From the NCBI RefSeq assembly GCF_014635345.1, contig NZ_BMCU01000002.1, forward strand, positions 806,001 to 870,000: DNA of 64,000 nucleotides, written 5' to 3'. Under the pieces are notes generated by a model. It saw only the letters and a program-made list of their open reading frames with translations, was not told the DNA's origin and made no database searches. Source of the stretch: Rhodococcoides trifolii (GTDB lineage Bacteria; Actinomycetota; Actinomycetes; Mycobacteriales; Mycobacteriaceae). How positions within the stretch are numbered: position 1 is the first letter of the stretch; each line of letters starts with the position of its first letter. The translations under genes were made by a program, and so were the position numbers. This document shows, piece by piece, positions 1 through 8,646 of the stretch.

Positions 1-710
1 GCGGGGGACCGGGCGACCCCGATCTGATCACGGTGCGCGGTCGGCGCTTGCTCAGCCGAGCCGATGTGGTGGTTGCGGACCGTCTCGCGCCGCCGGAGCT
101 GCTCGCCGAACTCGGACCCGACGTCGAGGTGATCGATGCGTCGAAGATTCCCTACGGCCGGTTCATGGCACAGGAAGCGATCAACGACGCGCTGATCACC
201 CACGCCAAAGCCGGCAAGTTCGTCGTACGCCTCAAGGGAGGCGATCCGTACGTGTTCGGACGCGGCTACGAGGAACTCGAAGCGTGCACCGCCGCCGGTG
301 TCGCGGTGACAGTGGTTCCCGGGATCACCAGCGCCATCTCCGTACCGTCGGCGGCCGGCATACCGGTGACGCATCGCGGGGTGACGCACGAGTTCGTCGT
401 CGTCAGCGGGCACCTGGCGCCCGACCACCCCGACTCGCTGGTGGACTGGCCGTCGTTGGGGCGGCTGCGCGGAACGATCGTGCTGATGATGGCGGTCGAA
501 CGAATCGGCGCTTTCGCCGACGTCCTGATCGCGAACGGGCGCCCGACGACCACCCCGGTTGTCGTCGTACAGGAAGGAACCACTCGATCGCAGCGGGTCG
601 TCACCGCCGACCTCGAGACCGTGGCGTCCCGCGTGATCGAGGAGAACGTGCGCCCGCCGGCCATCATCGTGATCGGTCCGGTCGCCGGGTTCGGACGAGA
701 CGCGCAGTAA
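1..710 (+). CDS. cobA: Uroporphyrinogen-III C-methyltransferase, 5' truncated by the window edge
   Basis: SAM-dependent methylation of uroporphyrinogen III to precorrin-2, the entry to cobalamin and sirohaem. The reading frame is open from base 3. The first visible residues are the family's glycine-rich GGPGDPDLIT loop, followed by the second SUMT signature region (LKGGDPYVFGRG) and VTHRGVTHEF. The C-terminus is complete, but the beginning lies outside the window. It could therefore be a stand-alone SUMT or the C-terminal half of a CysG-type fusion as in Mycobacterium (Rv2847c). The efpA homologue follows directly, as in that genome. Confidence 0.9.
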   Translation, partial: GGPGDPDLITVRGRRLLSRADVVVADRLAPPELLAELGPDVEVIDASKIPYGRFMAQEAINDALITHAKAGKFVVRLKGGDPYVFGRGYEELEACTAAGVAVTVVPGITSAISVPSAAGIPVTHRGVTHEFVVVSGHLAPDHPDSLVDWPSLGRLRGTIVLMMAVERIGAFADVLIANGRPTTTPVVVVQEGTTRSQRVVTADLETVASRVIEENVRPPAIIVIGPVAGFGRDAQ

Positions 711-721
711 CGTCTATCCCC

Positions 722-2206
722 GTGTCCGATTCTGCTGCGCCATCGCCCGCCGTGACGTACCCCGTCACGACCCGAGCCTTCGGTCTCGCGATCATCGCTC
801 TGAGCGGGATGCAGATGATGGCGGTGCTGGACGGGACCGTCGTCAACTTGGCACTCGCGCCGCTGCAGAACGAGCTGGGCCTGTCCGACGCCGGACGTAA
901 CTGGGTGGTCTCGTCCTACGTGCTGGCGTTCGGTGGACTCATGCTGCTCGGTGGTCGCCTCGGAGACGCGTTCGGTCGCAAGCGCATGTTCCTCACCGGT
1001 GTCGCCCTGTTCACGCTCGCGTCGGCGGCCTGCGGACTCGCGCAGGACGAAGGCATGTTGATCGCGGCCCGCGTGATCCAGGGTGCGGGCGCTGCCGTCG
1101 CGTCACCGACGGCATTCGCCCTCGTGGCCACGACGTTCGCACCGGGACCCGTTCGCAACCAAGCCATCGCCATCTACGCCGCCATGACCGGCGTCGGCTC
1201 GTTCTCCGGCTTGATCATCGGTGGTGCGCTGACCGAGGTGTCCTGGCGGTGGATCTTCCTCATCAACCTGCCCATCGGTGCGCTGATTCTGGTGCTCGGC
1301 ACGAAGGCCCTGGTGGAGACCCGTGCAGATCGGGCGCCTCTCGACGTGCCGGGAGCGGTGTTGGCGACGCTCGGATCGTTCGGTGTCGTTCTCGGTCTGG
1401 TGGAGGGGCCGGAGCGAGGCTGGACCGACACGCTCGTCGTGGCATCCGTGGTCATCGGGCTCGTGTTGATCGGCGCCTTCCTCCTCGTCGAGCGCACGGC
1501 ACAGAACCCGCTGCTCCCGTTCTCCCTGTTTCGAGACCGGGACCGCGTGGCCACCTTCGTCGCCATCTTCTTCTCCGGGGCGGCACTGTTCTCGATGACG
1601 GTCATCGTCGCCGTGTTCGTCCAGGAAGTCCTCGGGTACAGCCCGCTCCATGCGGGCCTGTCGTTCATCCCGTTCGGCGGGGGAATGGCACTGGCGGCGG
1701 TCCTGTCGTCCTGGCTCGCACCCAGGCTGGCGCCTCGTTGGATCATCGGCGCCGGCGCCCTGATCACGTGCGGATACCTGATCTACGCGTCCACCCTCGA
1801 CGTCGGCGCGCAGTACTGGACCAACCTGTTCCTGCCTATCGGCGGGATCGGCTTCGGCGTCGGACTCGCCGTGATCGCCCTCCCGCTGTGCGCCATCGCC
1901 AACGTCGACCACGACCACATCGGGCCGCTCACCGCGATCTCGCTCGTCGCCCAGAACCTCGGTGGGCCGATCGGGCTCGCAGTGGTCTCCGCCATGGCGA
2001 CGTCGAAGACGCTGTCCCTCGGCGGCACGTCCGGCCCCGCCGTGTCGATGACGGACCCGCAGATCGTCGCACTCGGGGAGGGGTACACCTTCGGCCTGCT
2101 CGGATGTGCGGTGCTCGCCGTCGTCGCCGGCATCGCGGCACTGTTCATTCGGTACACCCCCGGCCAGGTCGCACAGGCGAAGGCCGCGCAGGATCTGTCG
2201 GTCTAG
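722..2206 (+). CDS. efpA: EfpA-like 14-TM drug exporter (MFS, EmrB/QacA family)
   Basis: Proton-coupled efflux pump of the inner membrane. The 494-residue product shows the EfpA-type start (SGMQMMAVLDGTVVNLAL), MFS motif A (GGRLGDAFGRKRMF) in the loop after helix 2, motif C-like glycines in helix 5, and about 14 hydrophobic segments. An upstream in-frame extension exists, but homology begins at the GTG at 722. A TAACGT hexamer 8 bases before this GTG fits a short or leaderless transcript. It sits between cobA and proS as in M. tuberculosis. Its stop overlaps the stop of convergent yaaA by 4 bases. The natural substrate cannot be read from sequence. Confidence 0.9.
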   Translation: MSDSAAPSPAVTYPVTTRAFGLAIIALSGMQMMAVLDGTVVNLALAPLQNELGLSDAGRNWVVSSYVLAFGGLMLLGGRLGDAFGRKRMFLTGVALFTLASAACGLAQDEGMLIAARVIQGAGAAVASPTAFALVATTFAPGPVRNQAIAIYAAMTGVGSFSGLIIGGALTEVSWRWIFLINLPIGALILVLGTKALVETRADRAPLDVPGAVLATLGSFGVVLGLVEGPERGWTDTLVVASVVIGLVLIGAFLLVERTAQNPLLPFSLFRDRDRVATFVAIFFSGAALFSMTVIVAVFVQEVLGYSPLHAGLSFIPFGGGMALAAVLSSWLAPRLAPRWIIGAGALITCGYLIYASTLDVGAQYWTNLFLPIGGIGFGVGLAVIALPLCAIANVDHDHIGPLTAISLVAQNLGGPIGLAVVSAMATSKTLSLGGTSGPAVSMTDPQIVALGEGYTFGLLGCAVLAVVAGIAALFIRYTPGQVAQAKAAQDLSV

Positions 2207-2952
2207 TACGAATCGGTCAGAACCACGACCTCGTTCGGTGACGCCACTTCCACGCGCAAGCCCGCCTTCGAGGCCACCCGCGCCACCGAACGCGCGTCGC
2301 TCGGTTCCGCACGGGTCACGGTCAACGCTCGGGCGAGCAATCCCTTGTGATGTTTGTTGAAATGACTGACCACCGAGCGTGACCCGTCGGGCTGTTCGGT
2401 GAGCACCGTGGCGGTCACCGCGCCCGCGATCGGACCGAGTTGCTGGTAGGTACCCGAGCGCAGGTCCACGATGAGCCCCTCGGCTGCCGCGGTGATGGCC
2501 TCGGACAGGTCGGGCTTCCACAGCGCCCGCAGAGTGGGCAACCCCGGCAGGGTCGAACCGCCGGACAGTCGGTACGCGGGAACGGGATCCGTCGCACGCA
2601 GCGCTCCGAACAGAGCCGAACCGATGGCGATCCGCGCGTCCGCCCGTGCCCGTTGGGCCTTGGTGAACGCACTCGCGCCCAACGCGTCGTACAGAACCCC
2701 GGTGTAACGCGCCAAGGCCGGTGCCGTCGGGGAGGTGAGCAGCGCGGCGTTGCGTTCGACCTCGAACAGTTGCTTCGGGCTGATACCGAGGGCGGCGCGG
2801 GAGGCATCCACGTCGGCGGACAGCGCCACCAGAGCGTCGACGAGCGTGCGACGGGTCGAGGTCAGCTCCGGAAGCCACAGGCGATCGAGGTCGAGGGGGA
2901 CGCCACGTCCTCCGTCGGACTTGGTTTCGGAGGGCGGGAGAAGAACGAGCAC
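2203..2952 (-). CDS. yaaA: YaaA/UPF0246 family protein (peroxide stress)
   Basis: Member of the DUF328 family. The E. coli protein limits free iron and DNA damage during hydrogen peroxide stress. The 249-residue product opens with the family signature [10 protein letters not shown] and keeps the later [29 protein letters not shown] and [12 protein letters not shown] blocks. A TTG at 2961 is possible. The GTG at 2952 puts the signature at the N-terminus as in relatives and has TAGCGT (bases 2961-2966, reverse strand) 8 bases ahead, so I prefer it. It is transcribed away from proS across a 45-base shared promoter region. Confidence 0.88.
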   Translation of the reverse strand: MLVLLPPSETKSDGGRGVPLDLDRLWLPELTSTRRTLVDALVALSADVDASRAALGISPKQLFEVERNAALLTSPTAPALARYTGVLYDALGASAFTKAQRARADARIAIGSALFGALRATDPVPAYRLSGGSTLPGLPTLRALWKPDLSEAITAAAEGLIVDLRSGTYQQLGPIAGAVTATVLTEQPDGSRSVVSHFNKHHKGLLARALTVTRAEPSDARSVARVASKAGLRVEVASPNEVVVLTDSY

Positions 2953-2960
2953 GGGCGGCA

Positions 2961-2989
2961 ACGCTACCCACGGCTGCTGCCACTACAAT
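2961..2989. promoter_or_regulatory. Divergent -10 elements for yaaA and proS
   Basis: TAGCGT on the reverse strand (2961-2966) lies 8 bases before the yaaA GTG. TACAAT on the forward strand (2984-2989) lies 8 bases before the proS GTG. Both fit the actinobacterial TANNNT -10 with transcription starting at or next to the start codon. No convincing -35 is visible for either. Confidence 0.55.
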
Positions 2990-2997
2990 TTCGGCCT

Positions 2998-4770
2998 GTG
3001 ATCACCCGTCTGTCCCACCTGTTCCTGCGCACCCTCCGCGACGACCCTGCCGACGCGGAGGTTCCGAGCCACCGCTTGCTCGTGCGCGCCGGATACGTAC
3101 GGCGTATCGCGCCGGGCGTCTACTCGTGGCTGCCGCTGGGTTTGAAGGTGTTGCGACAGGTCGAGCGCGTGGTGCGCGAGGAGATGAACGCGATCGGCGC
3201 ACAAGAGATTTCGCTGCCCGCCCTGCTGCCACGCGACCCCTACGAGGTCACCGACCGGTGGACCGAATACGGGCAGAGCCTGTTTCGCCTGAAGGACCGA
3301 AAAGGTGCGGACATGCTGCTCGGTCCCACGCACGAGGAACTGTTCGCGCTGACGGTGAAAGGTGAGTACGGCTCGTACAAGGACCTGCCGGTCACGCTCT
3401 ACCAGATTCAGACGAAGTACCGCGACGAGGAACGTCCCCGTGCGGGCATCCTGCGCGGTCGCGAGTTCGTGATGAAGGATTCGTACTCGTTCGACCTCGA
3501 CGAGGCCGGACTGAAGACCAGCTACCACGCACACCGCGAGGCGTACCAGCGCATCTTCGCCCGGCTCGGGGTGAAGTACGTGATCGTCGCGGCCACGTCC
3601 GGCGCCATGGGTGGCAGTGCCTCCGAAGAGTTCCTGGCCGAGAGCGAGATCGGTGAGGACACCTACGTTCGGTGCGTCGAGTCCGGGTACGCGGCCAACG
3701 TCGAGGCCGTCGTGACGCACGCGCCCGATTCGATTCCGCTGGACGGGCTGCCCGAGGCCGTCGCGTACGAGACCGGAAACACCCCCACCATCGCCACCCT
3801 CGTCGACTGGGCCAACGGGGCCGACCTCGGACGTACCGTCACCGCTGCCGACACCCTGAAGAACGTCCTGCTCAAGGTTCGAGTTCCCGGTGGCGAGTGG
3901 GAACTGCTGGCTGTCGGCGTTCCCGGTGACCGCGACGTGGACGAGAAGCGTCTGGAAGCATCGCTCGAGCCTGCCGAGTTCGAGATGATCGGGGACGCGG
4001 AGTTCGCGGCGAACCCGTTCCTGGTCAAAGGCTATATCGGTCCGAAAGCATTGCAGGCCAACGGTGTTCGCTACCTCGTCGATCCGCGAGTGGTCAGCGG
4101 AACCGCCTGGATCACCGGCGCCGACGAGAAGGGGAAGCACGTGGTGGACCTCGTCGTGGGCCGCGACTTCACCCCGGACGGCACCATCGAAGCGGCCGAG
4201 GTGCGGGACGGCGACATGTCGCCGGACGGTGCGGGACCTCTCGTCGCGGCCCGCGGCATCGAGATCGGACACATCTTCCAACTGGGCACCAAGTACACCG
4301 ACGCATTCTCGGTCGACGTGCTGGGGGAGAACGGTAAACCCGTTCGCCTGCTTCAGGGTTCGTACGGCGTGGGCGTCTCGCGCATGGTCGCGGTGATCGC
4401 CGAGCAGATGCACGACGACAAGGGTCTGCGCTGGCCAGCTGCCGTCACACCGTTCGACGTCCACATCGTCATCGCGAACAAGGACGCCGGTGCGCGCGAG
4501 GGTGCGGAAAGCATTGCGGCCGAACTGGATCTGCACGCCGTCGAGGTCGTCCTGGACGATCGTCCCAAGGTGTCTCCCGGCGTGAAGTTCAAGGATTCCG
4601 AGCTCATCGGTGTTCCGCTGATCGTCGTGATCGGACGCGGATGGGCCAACGGGACCGTCGAACTCAGCGATCGCTTCACCGGCGAGGTGCGAGAGGTGCC
4701 GGCGGACTCGGCGGTGCGCGAGGTTCTGGCTGCGATCGGCAGGCCGAAGGCCGGTCGGGACTTGTCGTGA
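2998..4770 (+). CDS. proS: Prolyl-tRNA synthetase, bacterial type with editing insert
   Basis: Class II aminoacyl-tRNA synthetase that charges tRNA-Pro. The 590 residues give the normal bacterial length. Motif 1 ([19 protein letters not shown]), motif 2 ([23 protein letters not shown]) and motif 3 ([15 protein letters not shown]) flank a roughly 180-residue YbaK-like editing insert, and the anticodon-binding domain is C-terminal. The GTG at 2998 follows TACAAT by 8 bases and begins [16 protein letters not shown], the usual ProS start; a longer in-frame extension upstream is not conserved. The last residues (RPKAGRDLS) are encoded by a short dispersed repeat, and the stop overlaps the next gene's GTG. 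Confidence 0.97.
   Translation: MITRLSHLFLRTLRDDPADAEVPSHRLLVRAGYVRRIAPGVYSWLPLGLKVLRQVERVVREEMNAIGAQEISLPALLPRDPYEVTDRWTEYGQSLFRLKDRKGADMLLGPTHEELFALTVKGEYGSYKDLPVTLYQIQTKYRDEERPRAGILRGREFVMKDSYSFDLDEAGLKTSYHAHREAYQRIFARLGVKYVIVAATSGAMGGSASEEFLAESEIGEDTYVRCVESGYAANVEAVVTHAPDSIPLDGLPEAVAYETGNTPTIATLVDWANGADLGRTVTAADTLKNVLLKVRVPGGEWELLAVGVPGDRDVDEKRLEASLEPAEFEMIGDAEFAANPFLVKGYIGPKALQANGVRYLVDPRVVSGTAWITGADEKGKHVVDLVVGRDFTPDGTIEAAEVRDGDMSPDGAGPLVAARGIEIGHIFQLGTKYTDAFSVDVLGENGKPVRLLQGSYGVGVSRMVAVIAEQMHDDKGLRWPAAVTPFDVHIVIANKDAGAREGAESIAAELDLHAVEVVLDDRPKVSPGVKFKDSELIGVPLIVVIGRGWANGTVELSDRFTGEVREVPADSAVREVLAAIGRPKAGRDLS
4741..4758 (+). repeat. Divergent copy of the gene-junction repeat
   Basis: AGGCCGAAGGCCGGTCGG matches the core of the repeat at 31516-31533 at 17 of 18 positions. 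It is translated as the C-terminal tail of ProS, a few codons before the overlapping start of the next gene. The relationship to the copies before pptT and betB is by eye. Confidence 0.4.
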
Positions 4771-5363
4771 CCGACAACTGGGCGGGCGTCGAGGAGTTCC
4801 TTGACGACACGCTCGGCGGCCCCGGGTCGGGGAAGTTTCTGAACCTGTTGACGCGCATGGTCGATGCCAAGCGAGTCCTCGAAATCGGCGCACAGGACGG
4901 GCGTTCGACCGTGTGGCTCGCGCGGGGCGTAGGCCCGTCGGGCCGCGTCGTCACGCTCGTCTCGAACACCGAGCACGCGTCGATGGTGCGATCCGACCTC
5001 GAGGGTGCCGAATCGGCCGAGGCCGTGGAAATCGTGGTCGGCCCTGCGGTCACGACGCTGCACAGCGTCCGAACCGACGACGACTCGTCCTTCGACCTCG
5101 TGTTGGTCGACGCAGTCGACGAGAACTCCGCGCAGTACGTCGAATGGGCTCTGGTGCTGGGTCGACCGGGCACGGTGGTGGTGTTGGGCAACGTCGTTCG
5201 TGGCGGCGAGGTCCTGGACGAGAGTTCGAGCGACCCGGCTGTGCGGGGCACGCGCGAGGTGCTCGCGCTGCTCGCGTCTCACCCCCGGTTGGATGCTGCC
5301 GCGCTGCAGACCGTCGGCACGGCGGGATGGGACGGGTTCGCGGTGGCGCTGGTCGTCGAATGA
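4767..5363 (+). CDS. SAM-dependent O-methyltransferase (class I, family 3-like)
   Basis: A 198-residue Rossmann methyltransferase. The SAM-binding motif I reads [16 protein letters not shown] (about residues 32-47), followed by [12 protein letters not shown] and the [11 protein letters not shown] motif typical of the caffeoyl-CoA/catechol O-methyltransferase family. The GTG overlaps the proS stop in a GTGA, so translation is probably coupled. The substrate is unknown; the position after proS gives no metabolic clue. The stop codon region is duplicated just downstream. Confidence 0.78.
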   Translation: MTDNWAGVEEFLDDTLGGPGSGKFLNLLTRMVDAKRVLEIGAQDGRSTVWLARGVGPSGRVVTLVSNTEHASMVRSDLEGAESAEAVEIVVGPAVTTLHSVRTDDDSSFDLVLVDAVDENSAQYVEWALVLGRPGTVVVLGNVVRGGEVLDESSSDPAVRGTREVLALLASHPRLDAAALQTVGTAGWDGFAVALVVE

Positions 5364-5382
5364 CCCGCTGGTCGTCGAATGA
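5348..5382 (+). repeat. Tandem duplication spanning the methyltransferase stop codon
   Basis: The 16-base word GCTGGTCGTCGAATGA occurs at 5348-5363, where it encodes the end and stop of the methyltransferase, and again at 5367-5382 after CCC. It is a recent-looking 19-base tandem duplication. Either copy leaves the protein end unchanged. Confidence 0.85.
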
Positions 5383-5392
5383 TTGCAGTCGG

Positions 5393-5833
5393 TCAGGGCT
5401 GACCGGGGAACGGCACCGTCGCCGGATCGGTCCCGAGAATTGCTCGCCACGTCGCGGCGCGACCGGCCGCCTCGGTCAGGGCGGTCACTGCGACACCTCG
5501 GGTCGCGTCGGATCGGCTGCGTTCGATGACCGAGCGCCACGCAGTGGCGGTGTCCGCCTCGACCTGAGCGGCCAACTGCGCTGCCGAGACCGGATCGACC
5601 ACCGCAAACGGAACCGAGTACCCCGCCGCCGATTCGGGCGCGCTGACACTCGCCGCCTTCAGTGCGTCCACCGTCGAGTCTCGTCGCGCTCGGTGGGCCG
5701 CGGCGCATGCCCCGACCAGGTCGCCGCGGTTGGGGTTCGAGAACGCGGCCACGATGCCGTACGCGAAGACCGCCGCGTACTCGGCGTTCAGTGCGTCGAT
5801 CAACGACTGCTGTTCCGGTCCTTGGCTGCTCAT
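5393..5833 (-). CDS. Ferritin-like domain protein (DUF4439 type)
   Basis: A 146-residue, mostly helical alanine-rich protein. The N-terminal LIDALNAEYAAVFAYGIV and the AHRARRD helix place conserved Glu and His residues as in ferritin-like four-helix proteins. It resembles the small conserved protein beside proS/rimP in mycobacteria (Rv2844 region). The ATG overlaps the stop of the upstream lipoprotein gene (ATGA), so the two are probably co-translated and act together. No enzymatic role has been established for the family that I know of. Confidence 0.7.
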   Translation of the reverse strand: MSSQGPEQQSLIDALNAEYAAVFAYGIVAAFSNPNRGDLVGACAAAHRARRDSTVDALKAASVSAPESAAGYSVPFAVVDPVSAAQLAAQVEADTATAWRSVIERSRSDATRGVAVTALTEAAGRAATWRAILGTDPATVPFPGQP

Positions 5834-6342
5834 GCCAGCACCGCCGACACGTGTACCGAGCACGCGGCACTGACCGAGCCCAGCAGGCCCGCCCGGTAGC
5901 CGGACAGAGTGCGGGCGAGATTCGCAGCAGAGGTCGACGATTCGGTCAGGTTGGCGCGTAGCTCGTCCAGCGTGAGCGGCGGGGCGGCATCCGCCGCGCT
6001 GGGATCCGCCGCGGTGGCAGTGTCCGTCGTCGGCGGGGCACTCGACGTGGGCGGTGGTGTCAGCCTGGCGACTTCGGCCGTCAGCGCATCGGCGTGAGCG
6101 GTCCGCTCGGCGGCAACGACACCGAGGGCGCCGGCCAGTTCGGGGCGCGCAAGCGCTACGGCTGTCGCGTCTGCTGCGTCGGTGCGGGCGCGGGTCGCCT
6201 CGGCCAGCAGCGCGTCGGGAGTGGCCGCGGCTGGTTCGTCGTTGGCAGCGCATCCTGCCGACGCGGCCACGACCGCGGCTCCACCCGCGAGACGCAGAAG
6301 GGCCCTTCTGGACAACGACGGGGACGTGGTGGGCGATCGCAC
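5830..6342 (-). CDS. Alanine-rich lipoprotein with twin-arginine signal
   Basis: About 170 residues. The N-terminus reads SRRALLRLAGGAAVVAASAGC, a twin-arginine-like basic stretch, hydrophobic core and lipobox (ASAG|C), so the mature protein should be a lipid-anchored surface protein. The rest is helical, with an Ala/Thr/Pro-rich linker near the middle. The GTG at 6342 gives a 30-residue signal; a GTG at 6387 would give 45 residues and cannot be excluded. It probably works with the ferritin-like protein encoded by the overlapping downstream gene. Function unknown. Confidence 0.68.
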   Translation of the reverse strand: MRSPTTSPSLSRRALLRLAGGAAVVAASAGCAANDEPAAATPDALLAEATRARTDAADATAVALARPELAGALGVVAAERTAHADALTAEVARLTPPPTSSAPPTTDTATAADPSAADAAPPLTLDELRANLTESSTSAANLARTLSGYRAGLLGSVSAACSVHVSAVLA

Positions 6343-6497
6343 CCGCTCATCGTGCCAGGTGCGGACCGTCTCCTCGTGGATGGTCACCGGCGGCCTGTCG
6401 CCGCGCTATCCTTACTTCTCCGGTTCGGCCATTCCGACCGGAGTCCACGTCGCCGACAGCGGTGCCCACAACTGAACGAACGAGGAGCAGATCCACG

Positions 6498-7130
6498 ATG
6501 CCGGTTCCATCCAGGGAGAGGGTCGTCGAGCTCCTCACAGGCCGCGAGCTCATGAACGGATTCGATCTCGAGGACGTTACCGTCTCCCGAGCAGGTGCCC
6601 ACAGTGTCGTGAAGGTGGTCGTCGACCGCGACGAGGGCGTCGAACTCGACGCCGCCGCGGACCTCAGCCGTCGAATCTCCGAGGTTCTCGATTCCCTGGA
6701 AGAGTTCGGAAATGCTCCGTACAACCTCGAGGTGACCACGCCCGGTATCGACCGACCGCTGACCGAACCGCGCCACTGGCGGCGCTCGCGCGGTCGATGG
6801 GTGGCCCTCGAGATAGCCGACGAGTCCGGCGAGATCGAGAAGGTCGAGGGCCGTGTCGGTGCCCTGTCCGGCGGGTCCGAGTCCGGCGGCTCCGACTTCG
6901 TCGACCTGGTCGTGCGGTCGAAGACCGGTCCGTCGGTTCGCCCGGTACCGCTGGCATCGGTGCACAGCGCCGTGGTGCAGGTCGAATTCAGGACACCGAA
7001 TCGCGAGGAGTTCGAGCTCGCCGGCGGCGTCGCGCCCGGTCGCTTCGACCCGCTGAACCCGCCCGAGCAACCCGAAGCGGACTTCGGTGACGAGGACGAC
7101 GAGGACACAGACGAAGAGAGGGACAAATGA
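6498..7130 (+). CDS. rimP: Ribosome maturation factor RimP
   Basis: Assists 30S subunit maturation. The 210-residue product has the RimP N-terminal domain ([21 protein letters not shown]), the [13 protein letters not shown] block linking the two domains, and an SH3-like C-terminal domain ending in an acidic Asp/Glu tail. The ATG at 6498 has a GAGGAG Shine-Dalgarno 11 bases upstream; a longer in-frame reading frame upstream is antisense noise. It is the first gene of the rimP-nusA-ylxR-infB cluster and overlaps nusA by ATGA. Confidence 0.95.
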   Translation: MPVPSRERVVELLTGRELMNGFDLEDVTVSRAGAHSVVKVVVDRDEGVELDAAADLSRRISEVLDSLEEFGNAPYNLEVTTPGIDRPLTEPRHWRRSRGRWVALEIADESGEIEKVEGRVGALSGGSESGGSDFVDLVVRSKTGPSVRPVPLASVHSAVVQVEFRTPNREEFELAGGVAPGRFDPLNPPEQPEADFGDEDDEDTDEERDK

Positions 7131-8143
7131 ATATCGACATCACCGCCCTGCGCGCCATCGAGGCCGACAAGGGCATCACCATCGACGCCGTCATCGAGAC
7201 GATCCAGTCCGCCTTGTTGACTGCGTACCGGCACACCGCCGGGCATCAGTCCAACGCGTACATCGACGTCGATCGCAAGACCGGTCGGGTGCGCGTCATG
7301 GCACGCGAGATCGACGAGAACGGGAATCTCGTATCGGAATGGGACGACACTCCCGAGGGCTTCGGTCGAATCGCTGCGACCACCGCGCGCCAGGTCATTC
7401 TGCAACGCTTGCGCGACGCCGAGAACGAGCGCAGCTTCGGCGAATTCTCCACCCACGAGGGGGAGATCGTCGGCGGCGTCATTCAGCGAGACGCGCGGGT
7501 GAACGCCAAGGGGACCGTGGTGGTGCGGATCGGAACCGACGCCGACGGAGTGGACGCCACCATTCCGCCCGCCGAGCAGGTGCCGGGGGAGACGTACGAG
7601 CACGGTGAGCGCATCAAGTGCTACGTCGTGGGCGTGGCGCGCGGAAATCGAGGACCGCAGGTGACCCTCTCGCGTACCCACCCCAATCTGGTGCGCAAGG
7701 TGTTCGCACTCGAAGTCCCGGAGATTGCGGACGGGTCCGTCGAGATCGTGAACGTCGCACGCGAATCCGGTCACCGATCCAAGATCGCCGTTCGGTCGAC
7801 GGTTCCCGGCCTCAACGCCAAGGGGGCGTGCATCGGGCCCGTGGGGCAGCGCGTACGCAACGTGATGAGCGAGCTGGGTGGGGAGAAGATCGACATCATC
7901 GACTTCGACGACGATCCGGCCCGGTTCGTCGGAAACGCGCTGTCGCCGTCGAAGGTCGTCTCCGTGACCGTCGTCGACGAAGCCGCTCGCGCAGCACGCG
8001 TGGTGGTTCCCGATTACCAGCTCTCGCTGGCCATCGGGAAGGAAGGTCAGAACGCACGTCTGGCCGCGCGATTGACCGGGTGGCGCATCGATATTCGAAG
8101 CGATGCGGCGGCCACCGACACGGTCTCCGCTCCGCGCGGCTAG
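7127..8143 (+). CDS. nusA: Transcription termination/antitermination protein NusA
   Basis: Binds RNA polymerase and controls pausing, termination and rRNA antitermination. The 338 residues are the short actinobacterial form without the C-terminal acidic repeats. The N-terminal polymerase-binding domain is followed by an S1 domain (about 135-200) and two KH domains; the second carries [19 protein letters not shown]. The start overlaps the rimP stop by 4 bases, implying co-translation. Confidence 0.97.
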   Translation: MNIDITALRAIEADKGITIDAVIETIQSALLTAYRHTAGHQSNAYIDVDRKTGRVRVMAREIDENGNLVSEWDDTPEGFGRIAATTARQVILQRLRDAENERSFGEFSTHEGEIVGGVIQRDARVNAKGTVVVRIGTDADGVDATIPPAEQVPGETYEHGERIKCYVVGVARGNRGPQVTLSRTHPNLVRKVFALEVPEIADGSVEIVNVARESGHRSKIAVRSTVPGLNAKGACIGPVGQRVRNVMSELGGEKIDIIDFDDDPARFVGNALSPSKVVSVTVVDEAARAARVVVPDYQLSLAIGKEGQNARLAARLTGWRIDIRSDAAATDTVSAPRG

Positions 8144-8151
8144 GGGTGGAA

Positions 8152-8182
8152 TTGTTCGAACCCACTTCGACAGCGCTAGAGT
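8152..8182 (+). promoter_or_regulatory. Probable promoter for ylxR (leaderless)
   Basis: TTGTTC (8152-8157) and TAGAGT (8177-8182) are 19 bases apart. TAGAGT lies 5 bases before the ylxR ATG, so transcription would begin about at the start codon. This would give ylxR-infB a second promoter inside the operon. Confidence 0.45.
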
Positions 8183-8187
8183 GGTCA

Positions 8188-8544
8188 ATGGCTCAACACG
8201 AGCTCTCCGTGTCCTCGACTCGCCGACCGGCCCTGCCGGTGCGGATGTGCGTGGGCTGCCGGGAGCGAGAGTTGATATCCGAGCTGGTGAGGGTCGTGGC
8301 TCGTGACGATGCGGACAGTGTCGTCGTGGCGGTGATCGACTTTCGTCGTAGGTTGCCGGGGCGTGGTGCGTGGTTGCACCTGCGTCCCGACTGTCTGCAC
8401 CAGGCGGAGCGACGTCGAGCTTTCGGACGGGCTCTGCGCGTGTCGGGACGAATAGACACGTCGGAGCTGACCGAAACTTTTCAGTCGGCATCACGGATCG
8501 ACACCGAGTCGGTCCACGAGGAGAACAGGTACACGAATTCATGA
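8188..8544 (+). CDS. ylxR: YlxR family RNA-binding protein (DUF448)
   Basis: A small basic protein of 118 residues. The family signature RMCVGCRERE is followed by PGRGAWLHLRPDCLHQA, the conserved YlxR fold with its Cys residues and arginine-rich surface. Homologues lie between nusA and infB throughout Firmicutes and Actinobacteria and have been linked to RNase P or transcription control. The ATG at 8188 is chosen because the conserved region begins shortly after it; the frame is open far upstream without homology. Confidence 0.9.
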   Translation: MAQHELSVSSTRRPALPVRMCVGCRERELISELVRVVARDDADSVVVAVIDFRRRLPGRGAWLHLRPDCLHQAERRRAFGRALRVSGRIDTSELTETFQSASRIDTESVHEENRYTNS

Positions 8545-8646
8545 GCACAACGTGAAGCGTCGTCGATGATCGTCCATCGGAGATAACCCGAGGTCGTGCG
8601 GGCACCCTGACCGGGAGCCACGCTCGACCTCTCAGTGAGGAGAGCA

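Noticed and set aside
1103-2983. Long reverse-strand frame across efpA and yaaA
   Set aside because: Arg-rich shadow translation; efpA and yaaA explain both strands.
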